From the NCBI GenBank assembly GCA_013696745.1, contig JACCXZ010000156.1, positions 1 to 47,902 of the forward strand: DNA of 47,902 nt, in the 5' to 3' direction. This DNA comes from Nocardioidaceae bacterium. GTDB taxonomy: Bacteria; Actinomycetota; Actinomycetes; Propionibacteriales; Nocardioidaceae. Both the position numbers and the translations under genes were made by a program. Positions 1-8,430 of the stretch are shown piece by piece (position 1 is the first letter of the stretch; each line of letters opens with the position of its first letter). A model generated the notes under the pieces. That model ran no database searches. It was not told where the DNA came from and worked only from the letters and a program-made list of their open reading frames with translations.

Positions 1-1
1 T

Positions 2-355
2 AGAGCCGGCGATCGCACGCCTGGTGAACCGCACGCGCTCGCTCATCGCGAGGATGCTGGGCCGCCGCGAGCCGGAGGCGCAGACCGCTGCACGTGGCAC
101 TACCGTCAAGGTGTCCGCGATGACCGCGACAAGCTGGGGAGTGAGGCCGGCCAGGATCGCCTGGCCGCCACACAGGCGGTCGAAGGTGTCCGCGGCGAGT
201 TGGGCGACTACCGCCGCGTCGCCGATGAGCGGCTCTCAGACCTGGACGAGACCACCCGGGAAGTCGCAGCCGGCACGGCACGGCTCCAACTGCGGGGCCT
301 CGCCCTGGTGGCGGTCGGAACGCTCCTCACTGCCGTCACTGGTCTGCCCGGCTGA
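2..355 (+). CDS. C-terminal part of an unrecognised membrane-anchored protein (cut by left edge)
   Basis: An open frame enters from the left edge and stops with TGA at 353-355, giving about 117 residues with no start in the window. The last third reads as genuine protein: an acidic, probably helical stretch (GELGDYRRVADERLSDLDET) followed by a hydrophobic segment (LRGLALVAVGTLLTAVTGL) that ends the protein, so it looks like a soluble or coiled region with one C-terminal membrane segment. The first third is Pro/Arg/Gly rich and less convincing. I do not recognise the family. It lies just upstream of an isolated tRNA 3' end, so it may belong to an accessory element; that is inference. Confidence 0.5.
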   Translation, partial: RAGDRTPGEPHALAHREDAGPPRAGGADRCTWHYRQGVRDDRDKLGSEAGQDRLAATQAVEGVRGELGDYRRVADERLSDLDETTREVAAGTARLQLRGLALVAVGTLLTAVTGLPG

Positions 356-527
356 GTCGGGCCGCGTCCCAGGCCGCGGGAGGCCGCGACAGGCCGCGAG
401 AACTGCTGAGACCGAGCGAGACACTCGCGAGCGCCCGAACCCGCATGGGTCAAGGGTTCTGAGCGCATCGGAGCAGGTCACAGCGATGTGCTGATACGCT
501 CCGGCTTGGCCCTCTCAAGGCGGTAGG

Positions 528-553
528 GCGGGTTCGAATCCCGTCGGGGCTAC
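528..553 (+). other. isolated tRNA 3' end (T-arm plus acceptor strand), possible attachment-site scar
   Basis: Bases 528-544 fold as a canonical T-arm: 5-bp stem GCGGG/CCCGT around the loop TTCGAAT. They are followed by a 7-nt acceptor strand CGGGGCT (545-551) and discriminator A (552). No matching 5' acceptor strand (AGCCCCG) and no acceptable D-arm or anticodon arm was found upstream, so this is not a complete tRNA. Upstream, 468-503 can form a separate nested hairpin (CGGAGC/GCTCCG). A lone tRNA 3' end is what integrases that use tRNA genes leave at one end of an element; decay of an old tRNA gene is the alternative. Confidence 0.5.
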
Positions 554-560
554 GTGGACA

Positions 561-596
561 AAGGGCCCGGATCCTCTCGCCAGGATTCGGGCCCTT
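561..596 (+). terminator. strong hairpin after the tRNA 3' end
   Basis: Two 15-nt arms (561-575 and 582-596) pair along their whole length with a single G-T wobble around the 6-nt loop CTCGCC. No long T-run follows, only TTCGTTCG, which is usual for actinobacterial terminators. Its place 8 bases after the acceptor strand suggests it terminated the original tRNA transcript; it also faces the convergent acetyltransferase gene. Confidence 0.6.
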
Positions 597-634
597 CGTT
601 CGTACGCCATCTCGCGCCGCGTACTCCGTCAACT

Positions 635-1303
635 TCAGCACAATCGCGCCTTCAAGCGGTTGCGCACCTCGGGCCATTGCTCGGCGGTGATCGAGAACAG
701 CGCGGTGTCGCGTACCGACCCGTCGGCCCGCCGCTGGTAGCGCCGAAGCGTCCCTTCGTACGTCGCACCCAGCCGGGCGATGGCCTGCTGTGAGCGGGTG
801 TTGCGCACGTCGGTCTTCAGCTGCACCCGGCCGGCGCCGAGGGTGTCGAAGGCATTGCCGAGCAGCAGCAGCTTGGTCTCGGGGTTCACCGCGCCGGCCC
901 ACACCGCCGGTGCGTACAGCGTTGACCCGATCTCCAGCCGGGCGTCTGGCTGGTGCACGTCGAGGTAGCTGGACATGCCCACGACAGCACCTGCCTCCAG
1001 GCCGTGGCGATCCGCACGCAGCCGGACCAGCCAGGGGTGCCAGCCGTCCGCGATCCGCGCAGTCAGGTCGGCCGCGAGGGCCTCCGGGCCGTCGGGGCGA
1101 CCGGGCATGTGTGTCCACACCCGGTCGTCGTCCAGCGCGGTGAACAACGCCCGCGCATCCTGCTGGGGCCGTATCAGGCGTATGGTCACCACGCTCGCGA
1201 CCAGCTCGATGCCAGGCTCCGGCGGCCATGTCATGGCCGGCCAGGGGTCATCGGTTGGGCGGGCGTCGGCCACGGGGGCGAAGCGGGGCAGGTCGTCCGT
1301 CAC
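635..1303 (-). CDS. GNAT-family N-acetyltransferase (RimJ/RimL type)
   Basis: The protein is 222 residues from GTG 1303. The central and C-terminal parts carry the acetyl-CoA fold of the RimJ/RimL-like GNAT group: GAVVGMSSYLDV (substrate strand), LEIGSTLYAPAVWAGAVNPETKLLLL, then the helix-strand LGAGRVQLKTDVRNTRSQQAIARLGA and EGTLRRYQ. These acetylate small molecules or protein N-termini; the substrate cannot be told. The frame is open much further upstream, but GTG 1303 is chosen because TACGCT lies exactly 6 bases before it, a leaderless -10 arrangement. The gene diverges from the alkylation-repair operon. Confidence 0.8.
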   Translation of the reverse strand: MTDDLPRFAPVADARPTDDPWPAMTWPPEPGIELVASVVTIRLIRPQQDARALFTALDDDRVWTHMPGRPDGPEALAADLTARIADGWHPWLVRLRADRHGLEAGAVVGMSSYLDVHQPDARLEIGSTLYAPAVWAGAVNPETKLLLLGNAFDTLGAGRVQLKTDVRNTRSQQAIARLGATYEGTLRRYQRRADGSVRDTALFSITAEQWPEVRNRLKARLC

Positions 1304-1309
1304 GTGCCG

Positions 1310-1315
1310 AGCGTA
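1310..1315 (-). promoter_or_regulatory. -10 box TACGCT of a leaderless promoter (GNAT gene)
   Basis: The minus strand reads TACGCT, six bases, then GTG. This TANNNT-N6-start spacing fixes the start at 1303 by analogy with other genes in the window. Confidence 0.45.
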
Positions 1316-1357
1316 TCCAGGTCCGATTCCCGCGAGTCGCTGTCCGTCCTGCACGTC

Positions 1358-2866
1358 ATGATGGTGATCGTGAGCACCTCGATGTACCTCGACGCCGAGC
1401 GCTGCTACCGCGCCGTGGCCAGCCGGGACAGCCGCTTTGACGGCATGTTCCTCACCGGGGTGCGCACGACCGGGATCTACTGCCGCCCGTCCTGTCCGGC
1501 GATCACGCCCCGGCGACGCAACGTGGAGTTCTACGCCACCGCGGCCGCGGCTCATGCCGCCGGACTGCGGGCGTGCAAGCGCTGCCTGCCCGACGCCACG
1601 CCGGGGTCGCCGGAGTGGGATGTGCGCGCCGACGCGGTGGGCCGGGCGATGCGGCTGATCCGTGACGGTGTCGTGGAGCGGGACGGGGTGGTTGGGCTGG
1701 CTTCCCGACTGGGCTACAGCGAGCGTCACGTCACCAGGCTGCTGAGCGCCGAGGTCGGAGCGGGCCCGCTCGCCATCGCCCGGGCCGCACGAGCTCAGGC
1801 AGCCCGGGTGCTCGTGGAGACCACCGATCTAGGTCTGGCCGACGTCGCCTTCGCGGCGGGCTTCTCCTCCGTGCGGCAGTTCAACGACACGATGCAAGAG
1901 GTGTACGGGAGCACGCCGAGTGTCCTGCGGACCGGCGCTCGTACCCGAGGCGCCTCAGCCGCCGCGAGCGGGACCGGTCGGGTCCGCCTGCGACTGGCCG
2001 TGCGCCAGCCGTTCGACGCCCCCCAGGTGCTCGAGTTCCTCACTGCCCGCGCGGTCCCGGGCCTGGAGCAGGGGGATGGCTGCACCTTCATCCGGACGCT
2101 GCGACTTCCGCACGGGGCGGGACGAATCACGCTGCGCGTTCTCGCCGACCATGTGGATGCCGACCTGGAGCTCGCCGAACTGCGTGACCTGGGCACGGCC
2201 GCCGCCGGCTGCCGTGCCCTGCTCGACCTCGATGCCGACCCGCGCGCTGTCGACGACCTGCTCGGTGCCGACCCGGTGCTCGCGCCGCTGGTGGCCGCAC
2301 GTCCCGGAACCCGAGTGCCCGGCCATGTCGACGGGTTCGAGGTCGCCGTCCGTGCCGTGCTCGGCCAGCAGGTCACCGTCCGTGGTGCCACGACCCTGCT
2401 GGCGCGCCTTGTACGCATCCACGGAGAGCATCTCGACGACGGTCCGGACCGGTTGTTCCCGACGCCGGACACCCTCGCCGAGGCTGACCCGGCCAGTTTC
2501 TGCGTCCCGCGAGCGCGGGGAGCCGCTCTGGTCGCTCTGGCCGGTGCGGTCGCGAGCGGCGGTCTCGAGCTCGACCGGGGGGCGGACCGTGACGACACGA
2601 CCGCCGCCCTCGTTGCGCTGCCCGGGATCGGGCCGTGGACCGCCGGATACATTGCGATGCGCGCACTCGGCGACCCCGACCGCTTCCTGGAGGGTGACGT
2701 GGTCGTACGTCAGGCCCTCACCTCGCTCGGGGTGCCCGCGACGGGCCGCTCGGCTAGGGAGCGTGCCGCCGACTGGCGGCCCTGGCGCTCCTACGCCGTG
2801 ATGCATCTGTGGCGGCACGCGGCTGCCGCTCCCACCGCCACCGGAGGACAGGAGACCACCCCATGA
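1358..2866 (+). CDS. alkA: Ada-AlkA fusion: methyl-phosphotriester sensor/AraC regulator fused to 3-methyladenine DNA glycosylase II
   Basis: This protein of about 502 residues removes alkylated purines and senses methylation damage. The N-terminal Ada domain (about 1-90) has the four zinc cysteines YCRPSC and CKRC, one of which takes the methyl group in Ada. An AraC-type helix-turn-helix follows (about 100-190, ...LADVAFAAGFSSVRQFNDT), then the AlkA N-terminal domain and the helix-hairpin-helix GPD glycosylase, with LPGIGPWTAGY near residue 421 and the catalytic Asp in FLEGDVVV near 447. The same fusion next to ogt is known from mycobacteria. Its stop overlaps the ogt start by ATGA. The start is uncertain: ATG 1358, ATG 1361, GTG 1370 and ATG 1382 are all in frame, none with a good ribosome site. 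Confidence 0.9.
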   Translation: MMVIVSTSMYLDAERCYRAVASRDSRFDGMFLTGVRTTGIYCRPSCPAITPRRRNVEFYATAAAAHAAGLRACKRCLPDATPGSPEWDVRADAVGRAMRLIRDGVVERDGVVGLASRLGYSERHVTRLLSAEVGAGPLAIARAARAQAARVLVETTDLGLADVAFAAGFSSVRQFNDTMQEVYGSTPSVLRTGARTRGASAAASGTGRVRLRLAVRQPFDAPQVLEFLTARAVPGLEQGDGCTFIRTLRLPHGAGRITLRVLADHVDADLELAELRDLGTAAAGCRALLDLDADPRAVDDLLGADPVLAPLVAARPGTRVPGHVDGFEVAVRAVLGQQVTVRGATTLLARLVRIHGEHLDDGPDRLFPTPDTLAEADPASFCVPRARGAALVALAGAVASGGLELDRGADRDDTTAALVALPGIGPWTAGYIAMRALGDPDRFLEGDVVVRQALTSLGVPATGRSARERAADWRPWRSYAVMHLWRHAAAAPTATGGQETTP

Positions 2867-3363
2867 GCACATCTGCGACCTGGACTGAGATGGAGTCGCC
2901 GATTGGCCCGCTGCGCATCTGGAGCGACGGGCAGGCGGTGATCGCTCTCGGGTTCTCGCCGTTTCGCGACCCGGTCGCGGAGTCGCGCAGAGACGACGAG
3001 GACCCGGTCGGCCTGCGCGCACGCGTCCAGCTCGAGCAGTACTTCGCCGGCGAACGCCGCGACTTCGACCTGCCGCTGGCCCCCGCGGGCACCGACTTCC
3101 GACGTCGGGTGTGGGCGGCGCTGCGCGACATCCCGTACGGCCGGACCACGTCGTACGGGCGGATCGCGGCCAGTCTGGGCATGCCACCGGGCGCGTCCCG
3201 AGCGGTCGGTGCGGCCAACGGTGCCAACCCGATAGCGATAGTCGTGCCCTGCCACCGTGTCATCGGCTCCGACGGCACCCTGACGGGCTACGCCGGAGGG
3301 CTGGAACGCAAGCGCGTGCTGCTCGACCTCGAGCGTGCTGTGACCGTACCTGCATTGTTCTGA
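2863..3363 (+). CDS. ogt: methylated-DNA--protein-cysteine methyltransferase
   Basis: The 166-residue suicide enzyme repairs O6-methylguanine by transferring the methyl group to its own cysteine. The active-site motif PCHRVIG is present near residue 128, preceded by the DNA-binding wing FRRRVWAALRDIPYGRTTSYG and the Arg finger region GASRAVGAANGANP. Length is usual for Ogt. The ATG is fixed by the 4-base overlap with the Ada-AlkA stop, so the two are translationally coupled and form an alkylation-damage operon, probably induced by the Ada part of the upstream protein. Confidence 0.95.
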   Translation: MSTSATWTEMESPIGPLRIWSDGQAVIALGFSPFRDPVAESRRDDEDPVGLRARVQLEQYFAGERRDFDLPLAPAGTDFRRRVWAALRDIPYGRTTSYGRIAASLGMPPGASRAVGAANGANPIAIVVPCHRVIGSDGTLTGYAGGLERKRVLLDLERAVTVPALF

Positions 3364-3473
3364 GCATGTACCGCGAGCAACCCGCGGATCTGTCAGGTGC
3401 TCAGGCGGGCTACGCCGAGCGGGCCATGTCGTCCACGATGAGGTCGAATCGCACGGTCATGGCGCCACCGGAG

Positions 3474-3553
3474 GGCCACCCCATGGCAAACTGCACCGCC
3501 CACGGGTTGCATCCCATGGGCAGTGACTACATGCCATGGTCCCCTGGGAAACT
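3474..3553 (+). repeat. copy A of the nested-palindrome intergenic repeat
   Basis: It carries the core CACCGCCCACGGG-TTGCAT-CCCATGGGCAGTG (3494-3525), then ACTACATGCCATGG and a right end CCCCTGGGAAAC. The left arm has two or three mismatches relative to copy D, so this is a diverged copy. It lies in the 243-bp gap between the convergent ogt and ndgR genes; nothing else was seen in that gap. Confidence 0.75.
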
Positions 3554-3606
3554 TGTGACGCATGGGACTGGAACCGCGCCGGTGCCGTGGCACGGGCAGC
3601 GGCGGG

Positions 3607-4326
3607 CTACTCGGCGGTGCGGCGCAGGGCCTGGGACAGGCGCTCCGCGGCAGCCATGACAGCAGGAGCGTGCATCCGGCCGGGCTGCCGGGATAACCGC
3701 TCGATGGGGCCCGACACCGACACCGACGCGACCACCTTGCCGGACGCGGCGCGTACGGGCGCCGACACCGATGCCACGCCGGGTTCCCGTTCGCCGACGC
3801 TCTGCGCCCAGCCGCGGCGACGGATGCCGGCCAGCGCGGCGGCCGAGAAGGTGGCGCTCTGCAGGCCCCGGTGCACGCGCTCCGGGTCCTCCCATGCGAG
3901 CAGGATCTGTGCGGAGGAACCCGCCGACATGGTCAGTTGGCTGCCGACCGGCACGCTGTCGCGCAGGCCGCTGGGGCGGTCTGCCGCTGCGACGCAGACC
4001 CGGAACTCACCTTGGCGGCGGAACAGCTGGGCGGACTCCCCGGTGATGTCGCGCAACCGCGCCAGCACCGGGCCGGCAGTGGCCAGCAGGCGGTCCTCAC
4101 CGGCGGCCGCTGCGAGCTCGCTCAGCCGCGGACCGAGCACGAAACGGCCCTGGTTGTCGCGGCCCACGAGGCGGTGGTGCTCCAGCGCGACGGCCAACCG
4201 GTGCGCGGTCGGTCGTGCCAGGGAGGTGCTGGCGACCAGACTGGCCAAGGTGGCCGGTCCCGACTCCAGGGCTGCGAGCACCAGCGCGGCTTTGTCGAGC
4301 ACGCCCACTCCGCTAGAGTTGTCCAT
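3607..4326 (-). CDS. ndgR: IclR-family regulator of amino-acid biosynthesis, NdgR type
   Basis: The 239-residue protein begins [20 protein letters not shown], which from memory closely matches NdgR of streptomycetes. It has the IclR winged helix-turn-helix (about 5-70, ...[19 protein letters not shown]) and the effector-binding domain (...[34 protein letters not shown]). Such proteins control leuCD and other branched-chain amino-acid genes. It is divergent from leuCD with 114 bases between, the expected arrangement for a local regulator. ATG 4326 has CAATAT six bases upstream, so the mRNA is probably leaderless. Confidence 0.9.
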   Translation of the reverse strand: MDNSSGVGVLDKAALVLAALESGPATLASLVASTSLARPTAHRLAVALEHHRLVGRDNQGRFVLGPRLSELAAAAGEDRLLATAGPVLARLRDITGESAQLFRRQGEFRVCVAAADRPSGLRDSVPVGSQLTMSAGSSAQILLAWEDPERVHRGLQSATFSAAALAGIRRRGWAQSVGEREPGVASVSAPVRAASGKVVASVSVSGPIERLSRQPGRMHAPAVMAAAERLSQALRRTAE

Positions 4327-4332
4327 GGCTCG

Positions 4333-4361
4333 ATATTGCCGTCTCGCATGTTGAAACGCAA
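4333..4361 (-). promoter_or_regulatory. putative leaderless promoter of ndgR
   Basis: The minus strand reads TTGCGT (-35, 4356-4361), a 17-base spacer, CAATAT (-10, 4333-4338), six bases, then ATG. The tract around 4349-4362 is AT-richer than its surroundings and, being in the ndgR-leuC gap, is a reasonable place for a NdgR operator; I could not define the operator itself. Confidence 0.45.
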
Positions 4362-4440
4362 GTGTCTGCGGCGGTCGGGCCCGACGCCGATCGGAACCGC
4401 CCGCAGCGGCGCGGGCACGCGATTCTTGAGGGGTGCCACC

Positions 4441-5856
4441 ATGGGCAGGACGCTCGCCGAGAAGGTATGGGACGAGCACGTCGTCCGATCCGCTGAGGAC
4501 GAACCGGATCTGCTGTTCATCGACCTGCACCTCGTGCACGAGGTGACCAGTCCGCAGGCGTTCGACGGCCTGCGTCAGGCGAGCCGTCCGGTGCGCCGCC
4601 CCGACCTCACCATCGCGACCGAGGACCACAACATCCCCACGGTCGACGTCGACCAGCCGATCGCTGACCCGGTGTCGCGCACCCAGGTGGAGACCCTTCG
4701 CCGCAACTGCGAGGAGTTCGGCGTCCGACTGCACCCGCTCGGCGACGTGGATCAGGGCATCGTGCACATCATCGGCCCGCAGCTCGGTCTCACTCAGCCC
4801 GGCATGACCGTCGTCTGCGGCGACTCCCACACCTCCACGCACGGAGCCTTCGGTGCCCTCGCGTTCGGCATCGGCACCAGTGAGGTCGAGCACGTGCTCG
4901 CCACCCAGACCCTGACGCAGGCCCGGCCCAGGACGATGGCGGTGACGGTCGAGGGTGACCTGCCGGCGGGCGTCTCGGCCAAGGACCTGGTGCTGACGCT
5001 CATCGCCCAGGTCGGCACCGGCGGCGGGCAGGGGTACGTCGTGGAGTACCGCGGCGAAGCGATCCGGTCGATGTCGATGGAAGCGCGCATGACGATCTGC
5101 AACATGTCGATCGAGTGGGGTGCCAAGGCCGGCCTGATCGCTCCGGACGAGACCACCTTCGCGTACCTGCAGGGTCGTCCGCACGCCCCGCAAGACCAGG
5201 ACTGGGACGCGGCGGTGAGGCACTGGCGTTCGCTCATCACCGACGACGACGCACAGTTCGACCATGAGGTCGTGCTGCACGCGCAGGACGTCGCGCCGTT
5301 CGTGACCTGGGGAACCAACCCGGGTCAGGGTGTGCCGCTGTCGTCCAGCGTGCCCTTCCCCGAGGACTTCGCCGACGCCAACGAACGGGTCTCCGCGACC
5401 CGGGCACTGGAGTACATGGACCTGCAGGCCGGTACGCCGATGCGTGACATCGGCGTGGACACGGTCTTCGTGGGCTCGTGCACCAACGGTCGGATCGAGG
5501 ACCTGCGTACGGTCGCCGACATCGTCAGGGGTCGACGGGTCGCCGACTCGACTCGGATGCTCGTGGTGCCCGGATCGGCACGCGTGCGTCTGGAGGCCGA
5601 GGCTGAGGGTCTCGACGTCGTCTTCAAGGACGCCGGTGCCGAGTGGCGCGGAGCGGGCTGTTCGATGTGCCTGGGGATGAACCCCGACACGCTGGCGGTG
5701 GGTGAGCGTTGCGCCTCGACGTCCAACCGGAATTTCGAGGGTCGCCAGGGCAAGGGTGGGCGGACCCACCTGGTGTCGCCGCAGGTCGCCGCCTCGACCG
5801 CGGTGCTCGGACACCTCGCCGCCCCCGCCGACCTGCCCACACCCGCCTCGGTCTGA
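4441..5856 (+). CDS. leuC: 3-isopropylmalate dehydratase large subunit
   Basis: The 471-residue aconitase-family subunit holds the [4Fe-4S] cluster that isomerises 2- to 3-isopropylmalate in leucine synthesis. Cluster ligands are visible: FVGSCTNGR, and the pair in [12 protein letters not shown]. The early motif TEDHNIPT, the loop [30 protein letters not shown] (split here only as description) and the C-terminal [12 protein letters not shown] are all typical. Length is normal. ATG 4441 follows TTGAGGGG at good spacing; the longer open frame upstream is antisense to ndgR. LeuD follows after 19 bases, giving a leuCD operon. Confidence 0.96.
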   Translation: MGRTLAEKVWDEHVVRSAEDEPDLLFIDLHLVHEVTSPQAFDGLRQASRPVRRPDLTIATEDHNIPTVDVDQPIADPVSRTQVETLRRNCEEFGVRLHPLGDVDQGIVHIIGPQLGLTQPGMTVVCGDSHTSTHGAFGALAFGIGTSEVEHVLATQTLTQARPRTMAVTVEGDLPAGVSAKDLVLTLIAQVGTGGGQGYVVEYRGEAIRSMSMEARMTICNMSIEWGAKAGLIAPDETTFAYLQGRPHAPQDQDWDAAVRHWRSLITDDDAQFDHEVVLHAQDVAPFVTWGTNPGQGVPLSSSVPFPEDFADANERVSATRALEYMDLQAGTPMRDIGVDTVFVGSCTNGRIEDLRTVADIVRGRRVADSTRMLVVPGSARVRLEAEAEGLDVVFKDAGAEWRGAGCSMCLGMNPDTLAVGERCASTSNRNFEGRQGKGGRTHLVSPQVAASTAVLGHLAAPADLPTPASV

Positions 5857-5875
5857 GCCGACGTACGGAGACACG

Positions 5876-6493
5876 ATGGACGCGTTCACTACCCACACCG
5901 GCATCGCGGTCCCACTGCGCCGCAGCAACGTCGACACCGACCAGATCATCCCCTCGGAGTACCTCAAGCGGGTGACCCGCAGCGGCTTCGAGGACGGCCT
6001 GTTCGCCGCCTGGCGCAGGGACCCCGACTTCGTACTCAACCTGCCGGGGTACGCCGGTGCGAGCGTGCTGGTCGCCGGACCGGACTTCGGCACCGGCTCC
6101 TCACGCGAGCACGCCGTCTGGGCCCTGCAGAACTACGGGTTCCGCGCCGTCGTCGCGCCCCGCTTCGGTGACATCTTCCGCGCCAACTCCGGCAAGTCCG
6201 GACTGCTGGCCGCCCAGGTCGACGAGAAGGTCGTGCAGGCGCTGTGGGACCTGGTCGAGAGCGATCCGGGTGCGGATGTGACGGTGGACCTCCTCGAGCG
6301 CACCGTGTCGGCCGGTACCGGCATCGAGGCCGTCCACGACTCTTTCGACATCGACGACTACACCCGGTGGCGGCTGCTCCAGGGGCTCGACGACGTCGCG
6401 GTCACCCTCGGCCATGCCGACCACATCACGGCGTACGAGTCGCGTCGTCCGGCGTGGAAGCCGGCTACGCTGCCGGTCCGGGTCGCTGACTGA
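5876..6493 (+). CDS. leuD: 3-isopropylmalate dehydratase small subunit
   Basis: The 205-residue partner of LeuC supplies the swivelling domain that closes the active site. Signature segments are [15 protein letters not shown] near the N-terminus, [10 protein letters not shown] (the substrate-binding loop) and [16 protein letters not shown]. Length fits the family. ATG 5876 follows the TACGGAG of the short leuC-leuD gap. The last 29 bases overlap the convergent dehydratase gene on the minus strand. Confidence 0.96.
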   Translation: MDAFTTHTGIAVPLRRSNVDTDQIIPSEYLKRVTRSGFEDGLFAAWRRDPDFVLNLPGYAGASVLVAGPDFGTGSSREHAVWALQNYGFRAVVAPRFGDIFRANSGKSGLLAAQVDEKVVQALWDLVESDPGADVTVDLLERTVSAGTGIEAVHDSFDIDDYTRWRLLQGLDDVAVTLGHADHITAYESRRPAWKPATLPVRVAD

Positions 6494-7436
6494 CCGGCGC
6501 CGCCAGGTCCGCCGGGTCGGCGTTGCCGCCGCAGACCACGACGGCGACGCGTTCGCCAGGGGCCGGTCGGTAGGCGCCGCTGGTGAGCGCCGCGAGCGCC
6601 GTGGCACCGCCTGGCTCGGCTGCTACCCGCAGCTGCTGCCAGAGCAATAGCCGAGCGGTGCCGATCGCCTCCTCGGTCACCAGCACCGAGGCCACATCGG
6701 CCTCCGACGCCGCGGCGAGACCGAGGCGGCCGATCCGACCCGCCCCCAGGGCGTCCGAGGCCAGGCCGCCGACCTCGACGTCGACCGGGCCTCCGGCTGC
6801 CAGCGCGGCATGCAGCGTCGGGCAGCCCACCGGCTCGACCGCCACCACCTGCGCCTGCCGCGACCACCAGGTGGCGATTCCCCCGATCAGCCCTCCACCA
6901 CCGACGGCCACCAGCACGGTGTCGAGATCGGGGCACTGCTGCTCCAGCTCGCGGGCGACCGTACCTTGACCGGCGACCACCGCCGCCTGGTCGTAGGCGT
7001 GCACGACCAGGCCTCCCACGTCTTCGGCCCGCCTGGTGCTGGCAACCAGCGCCTGGGCGTACGTGCTGCCGACCAGCTCGACCCGTGCACCGAGAGCGCG
7101 GATGCCGTCCACCTTGACCTGCGGTGCCGTGGCGGGGACGAAGATCTCTGCCCGGCGTCCCAGAGACCGCGCGACATGCGCGACGGCAAGCCCGTGGTTA
7201 CCACCCGAGGCTGCCACCACGACCTCGGGTGCTCCTGCTTCGAGCACCCGGTTGAAGGCGCCCCGCGGCTTGAAGGACCCCGTGTGCTGGAGAAGCTCCA
7301 ACTTCAGCACCAGTGGCTCGTGCAGCCCGAACGCGACTCCGTCGACCTCGATGACGGGCGTCCTTCGTACGTGCTGCTCGATGCGACGAGCGGCGGCGTC
7401 GATGGCGGCACGGGTGGGGGAGGCGTCGTCTTTCAC
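6465..7436 (-). CDS. PLP-dependent threonine/serine dehydratase-like enzyme
   Basis: This 323-residue fold-type II PLP enzyme has the Schiff-base lysine motif [11 protein letters not shown], the cofactor phosphate loop [11 protein letters not shown] and the substrate loop ASGGNHG. It lacks the C-terminal ACT regulatory domain of biosynthetic IlvA, so it belongs with short catabolic threonine/serine dehydratases or racemases; exact substrate unknown. Start GTG 7436 is preferred over GTG 7460 because TACGCT lies six bases before it. Its 3' end overlaps the convergent leuD by 29 bases. Confidence 0.82.
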   Translation of the reverse strand: MKDDASPTRAAIDAAARRIEQHVRRTPVIEVDGVAFGLHEPLVLKLELLQHTGSFKPRGAFNRVLEAGAPEVVVAASGGNHGLAVAHVARSLGRRAEIFVPATAPQVKVDGIRALGARVELVGSTYAQALVASTRRAEDVGGLVVHAYDQAAVVAGQGTVARELEQQCPDLDTVLVAVGGGGLIGGIATWWSRQAQVVAVEPVGCPTLHAALAAGGPVDVEVGGLASDALGAGRIGRLGLAAASEADVASVLVTEEAIGTARLLLWQQLRVAAEPGGATALAALTSGAYRPAPGERVAVVVCGGNADPADLAAPVSQRPGPAA

Positions 7437-7442
7437 CGACTC

Positions 7443-7448
7443 AGCGTA
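7443..7448 (-). promoter_or_regulatory. -10 box TACGCT of a leaderless promoter (dehydratase)
   Basis: TACGCT, six bases GAGTCG, then GTG 7436 on the minus strand; no Shine-Dalgarno sequence precedes either candidate start. Confidence 0.45.
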
Positions 7449-7480
7449 CGGAGGCCGCACGGCTGCGTTGCCGTCGATCT

Positions 7481-7678
7481 TCAGGAGGCGAAGATCGCCA
7501 GCCGGGTGATCGTCGTCCGGTCATCGGCGACGTCGATGTGTAGCCGCTGCCCGGGTCGCAGGTGGCGCAGTCCGGATGTCGTGAAGACGTCGCCGTCGAA
7601 CGCCAGGCGTACGCCGTCGTCGAGCAGTACCGTCCCGGACCCGGTGCTGTGCTGGAAGGACTCCACGGTCGCTTGCAT
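7481..7678 (-). CDS. small OB-fold/cold-shock-like protein, function unknown
   Basis: The 65-residue protein starts MQATVESFQHSTGSGTVLLD and contains DGVRLAFDGDVFTTSGLRHLRPGQRL, an alternating beta pattern like the OB barrel of cold-shock proteins but without their clear RNP1/RNP2 motifs. Similar small proteins are common beside cofC in actinobacteria as far as I recall. TAGGTT lies 7 bases before ATG 7678, so it is probably read from a leaderless mRNA starting in the 14-base gap after cofC. Nucleic-acid binding is only a guess. Confidence 0.7.
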   Translation of the reverse strand: MQATVESFQHSTGSGTVLLDDGVRLAFDGDVFTTSGLRHLRPGQRLHIDVADDRTTITRLAIFAS

Positions 7679-7692
7679 GACCCTGAACCTAC

Positions 7693-8358
7693 CTAGTCCG
7701 CCCAGCGGGCTGTGAGGTGCTGAGCTGAGGGGAACTGCATGCGTTCGAGCACCTGTCGCGTCGCTCGGCCCACTCCCAGGCGTACGGCGTCCCGTAGGTG
7801 CTCGAGGGTGTCGACGTCTCGGCGCAGGTGTGGTGCGCGCACGTCGATCGGGTCTGCACCGGCGCGCACGTGGTGGGCGAACGACCCGGCGCCGAAGGCC
7901 GTGGACAGGCTCGTCCCGGCCGGCAGGGTGAGGGCCACGGTGCCGAGCCCCTCGGCGTCGGCGAGGACACCCGGTCGGGTCGCTGGTGCAGCGTCCACGA
8001 GGTTCTCCAGGTCGCTCGCACGCAGGCACGGCAGGTCAGCCTGCAGCACCAGGATCGGGCAGTGCGGCACCTGCTCGCGCGCCCATGTCGTCCCCCGGCT
8101 GACTGCCGCGTCCAGGTCACCCACGTCCGGGAGCTGGGTGACCCGAGGTTGTGCCAACGTTGATCCGGCGATGCCCTCACCGCCGACGACGAGCACGCGT
8201 AGCACGTCGGCGCTCGCCAGCGTCGCTTCCAGCGTGTCGGCTGCGAACGCCGCGGCCAGCGACATCCGCCACGAACCGACGTCCGGAGCGAGCCTGCGCT
8301 TGGCGTGCTCGAGCCCCTTGACCGGCAGCACGACGGTCCATCCGATCAGCTGGTCCAC
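7693..8358 (-). CDS. fbiD: phosphoenolpyruvate/2-phospho-lactate guanylyltransferase of coenzyme F420 synthesis
   Basis: The 221-residue CofC/FbiD-family nucleotidyltransferase couples GTP to phosphoenolpyruvate (in actinobacteria) for F420 assembly. The N-terminus has the nucleotide-binding pattern WTVVLPVKGLEHAKRRL, followed by VLRVLVVGGEG, ILVLQADLPCL (metal-binding Asp) and the late GAGSFAHHVRAGA. The start GTG 8358 is chosen over ATG 8403 because it matches the family's usual beginning and TACGGT lies six bases upstream. No other F420 genes are in the window. Confidence 0.88.
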   Translation of the reverse strand: MDQLIGWTVVLPVKGLEHAKRRLAPDVGSWRMSLAAAFAADTLEATLASADVLRVLVVGGEGIAGSTLAQPRVTQLPDVGDLDAAVSRGTTWAREQVPHCPILVLQADLPCLRASDLENLVDAAPATRPGVLADAEGLGTVALTLPAGTSLSTAFGAGSFAHHVRAGADPIDVRAPHLRRDVDTLEHLRDAVRLGVGRATRQVLERMQFPSAQHLTARWAD

Positions 8359-8364
8359 CGCCCC

Positions 8365-8370
8365 ACCGTA
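8365..8370 (-). promoter_or_regulatory. -10 box TACGGT of a leaderless promoter (fbiD)
   Basis: TACGGT, six bases GGGGCG, then GTG 8358 on the minus strand. Confidence 0.4.
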
Positions 8371-8430
8371 GGTGACGGGCTGGTCGTAGGCTCGCACCCG
8401 CATCGACGAGCTGAGCGGAGAGGACCAGGC

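Noticed and set aside
24-494. A 156-codon plus-strand frame at the left edge
   Set aside because: Arg/Trp/Ser/Pro-rich and runs through the stop region and hairpin of 468-503; the frame ending at 355 has far more protein-like composition.
468-553. A complete tRNA gene
   Set aside because: No 5' acceptor strand complementary to CGGGGCT and no acceptable D-arm or anticodon arm could be folded; mismatches break the candidate anticodon stem around CTC.
3607-6093. A minus-strand frame of 828 codons running through leuC and ndgR
   Set aside because: Only its last 239 codons (NdgR) are protein-like; the rest is Arg/Gly/His-rich antisense of leuC, typical of open shadow frames in high-GC DNA.
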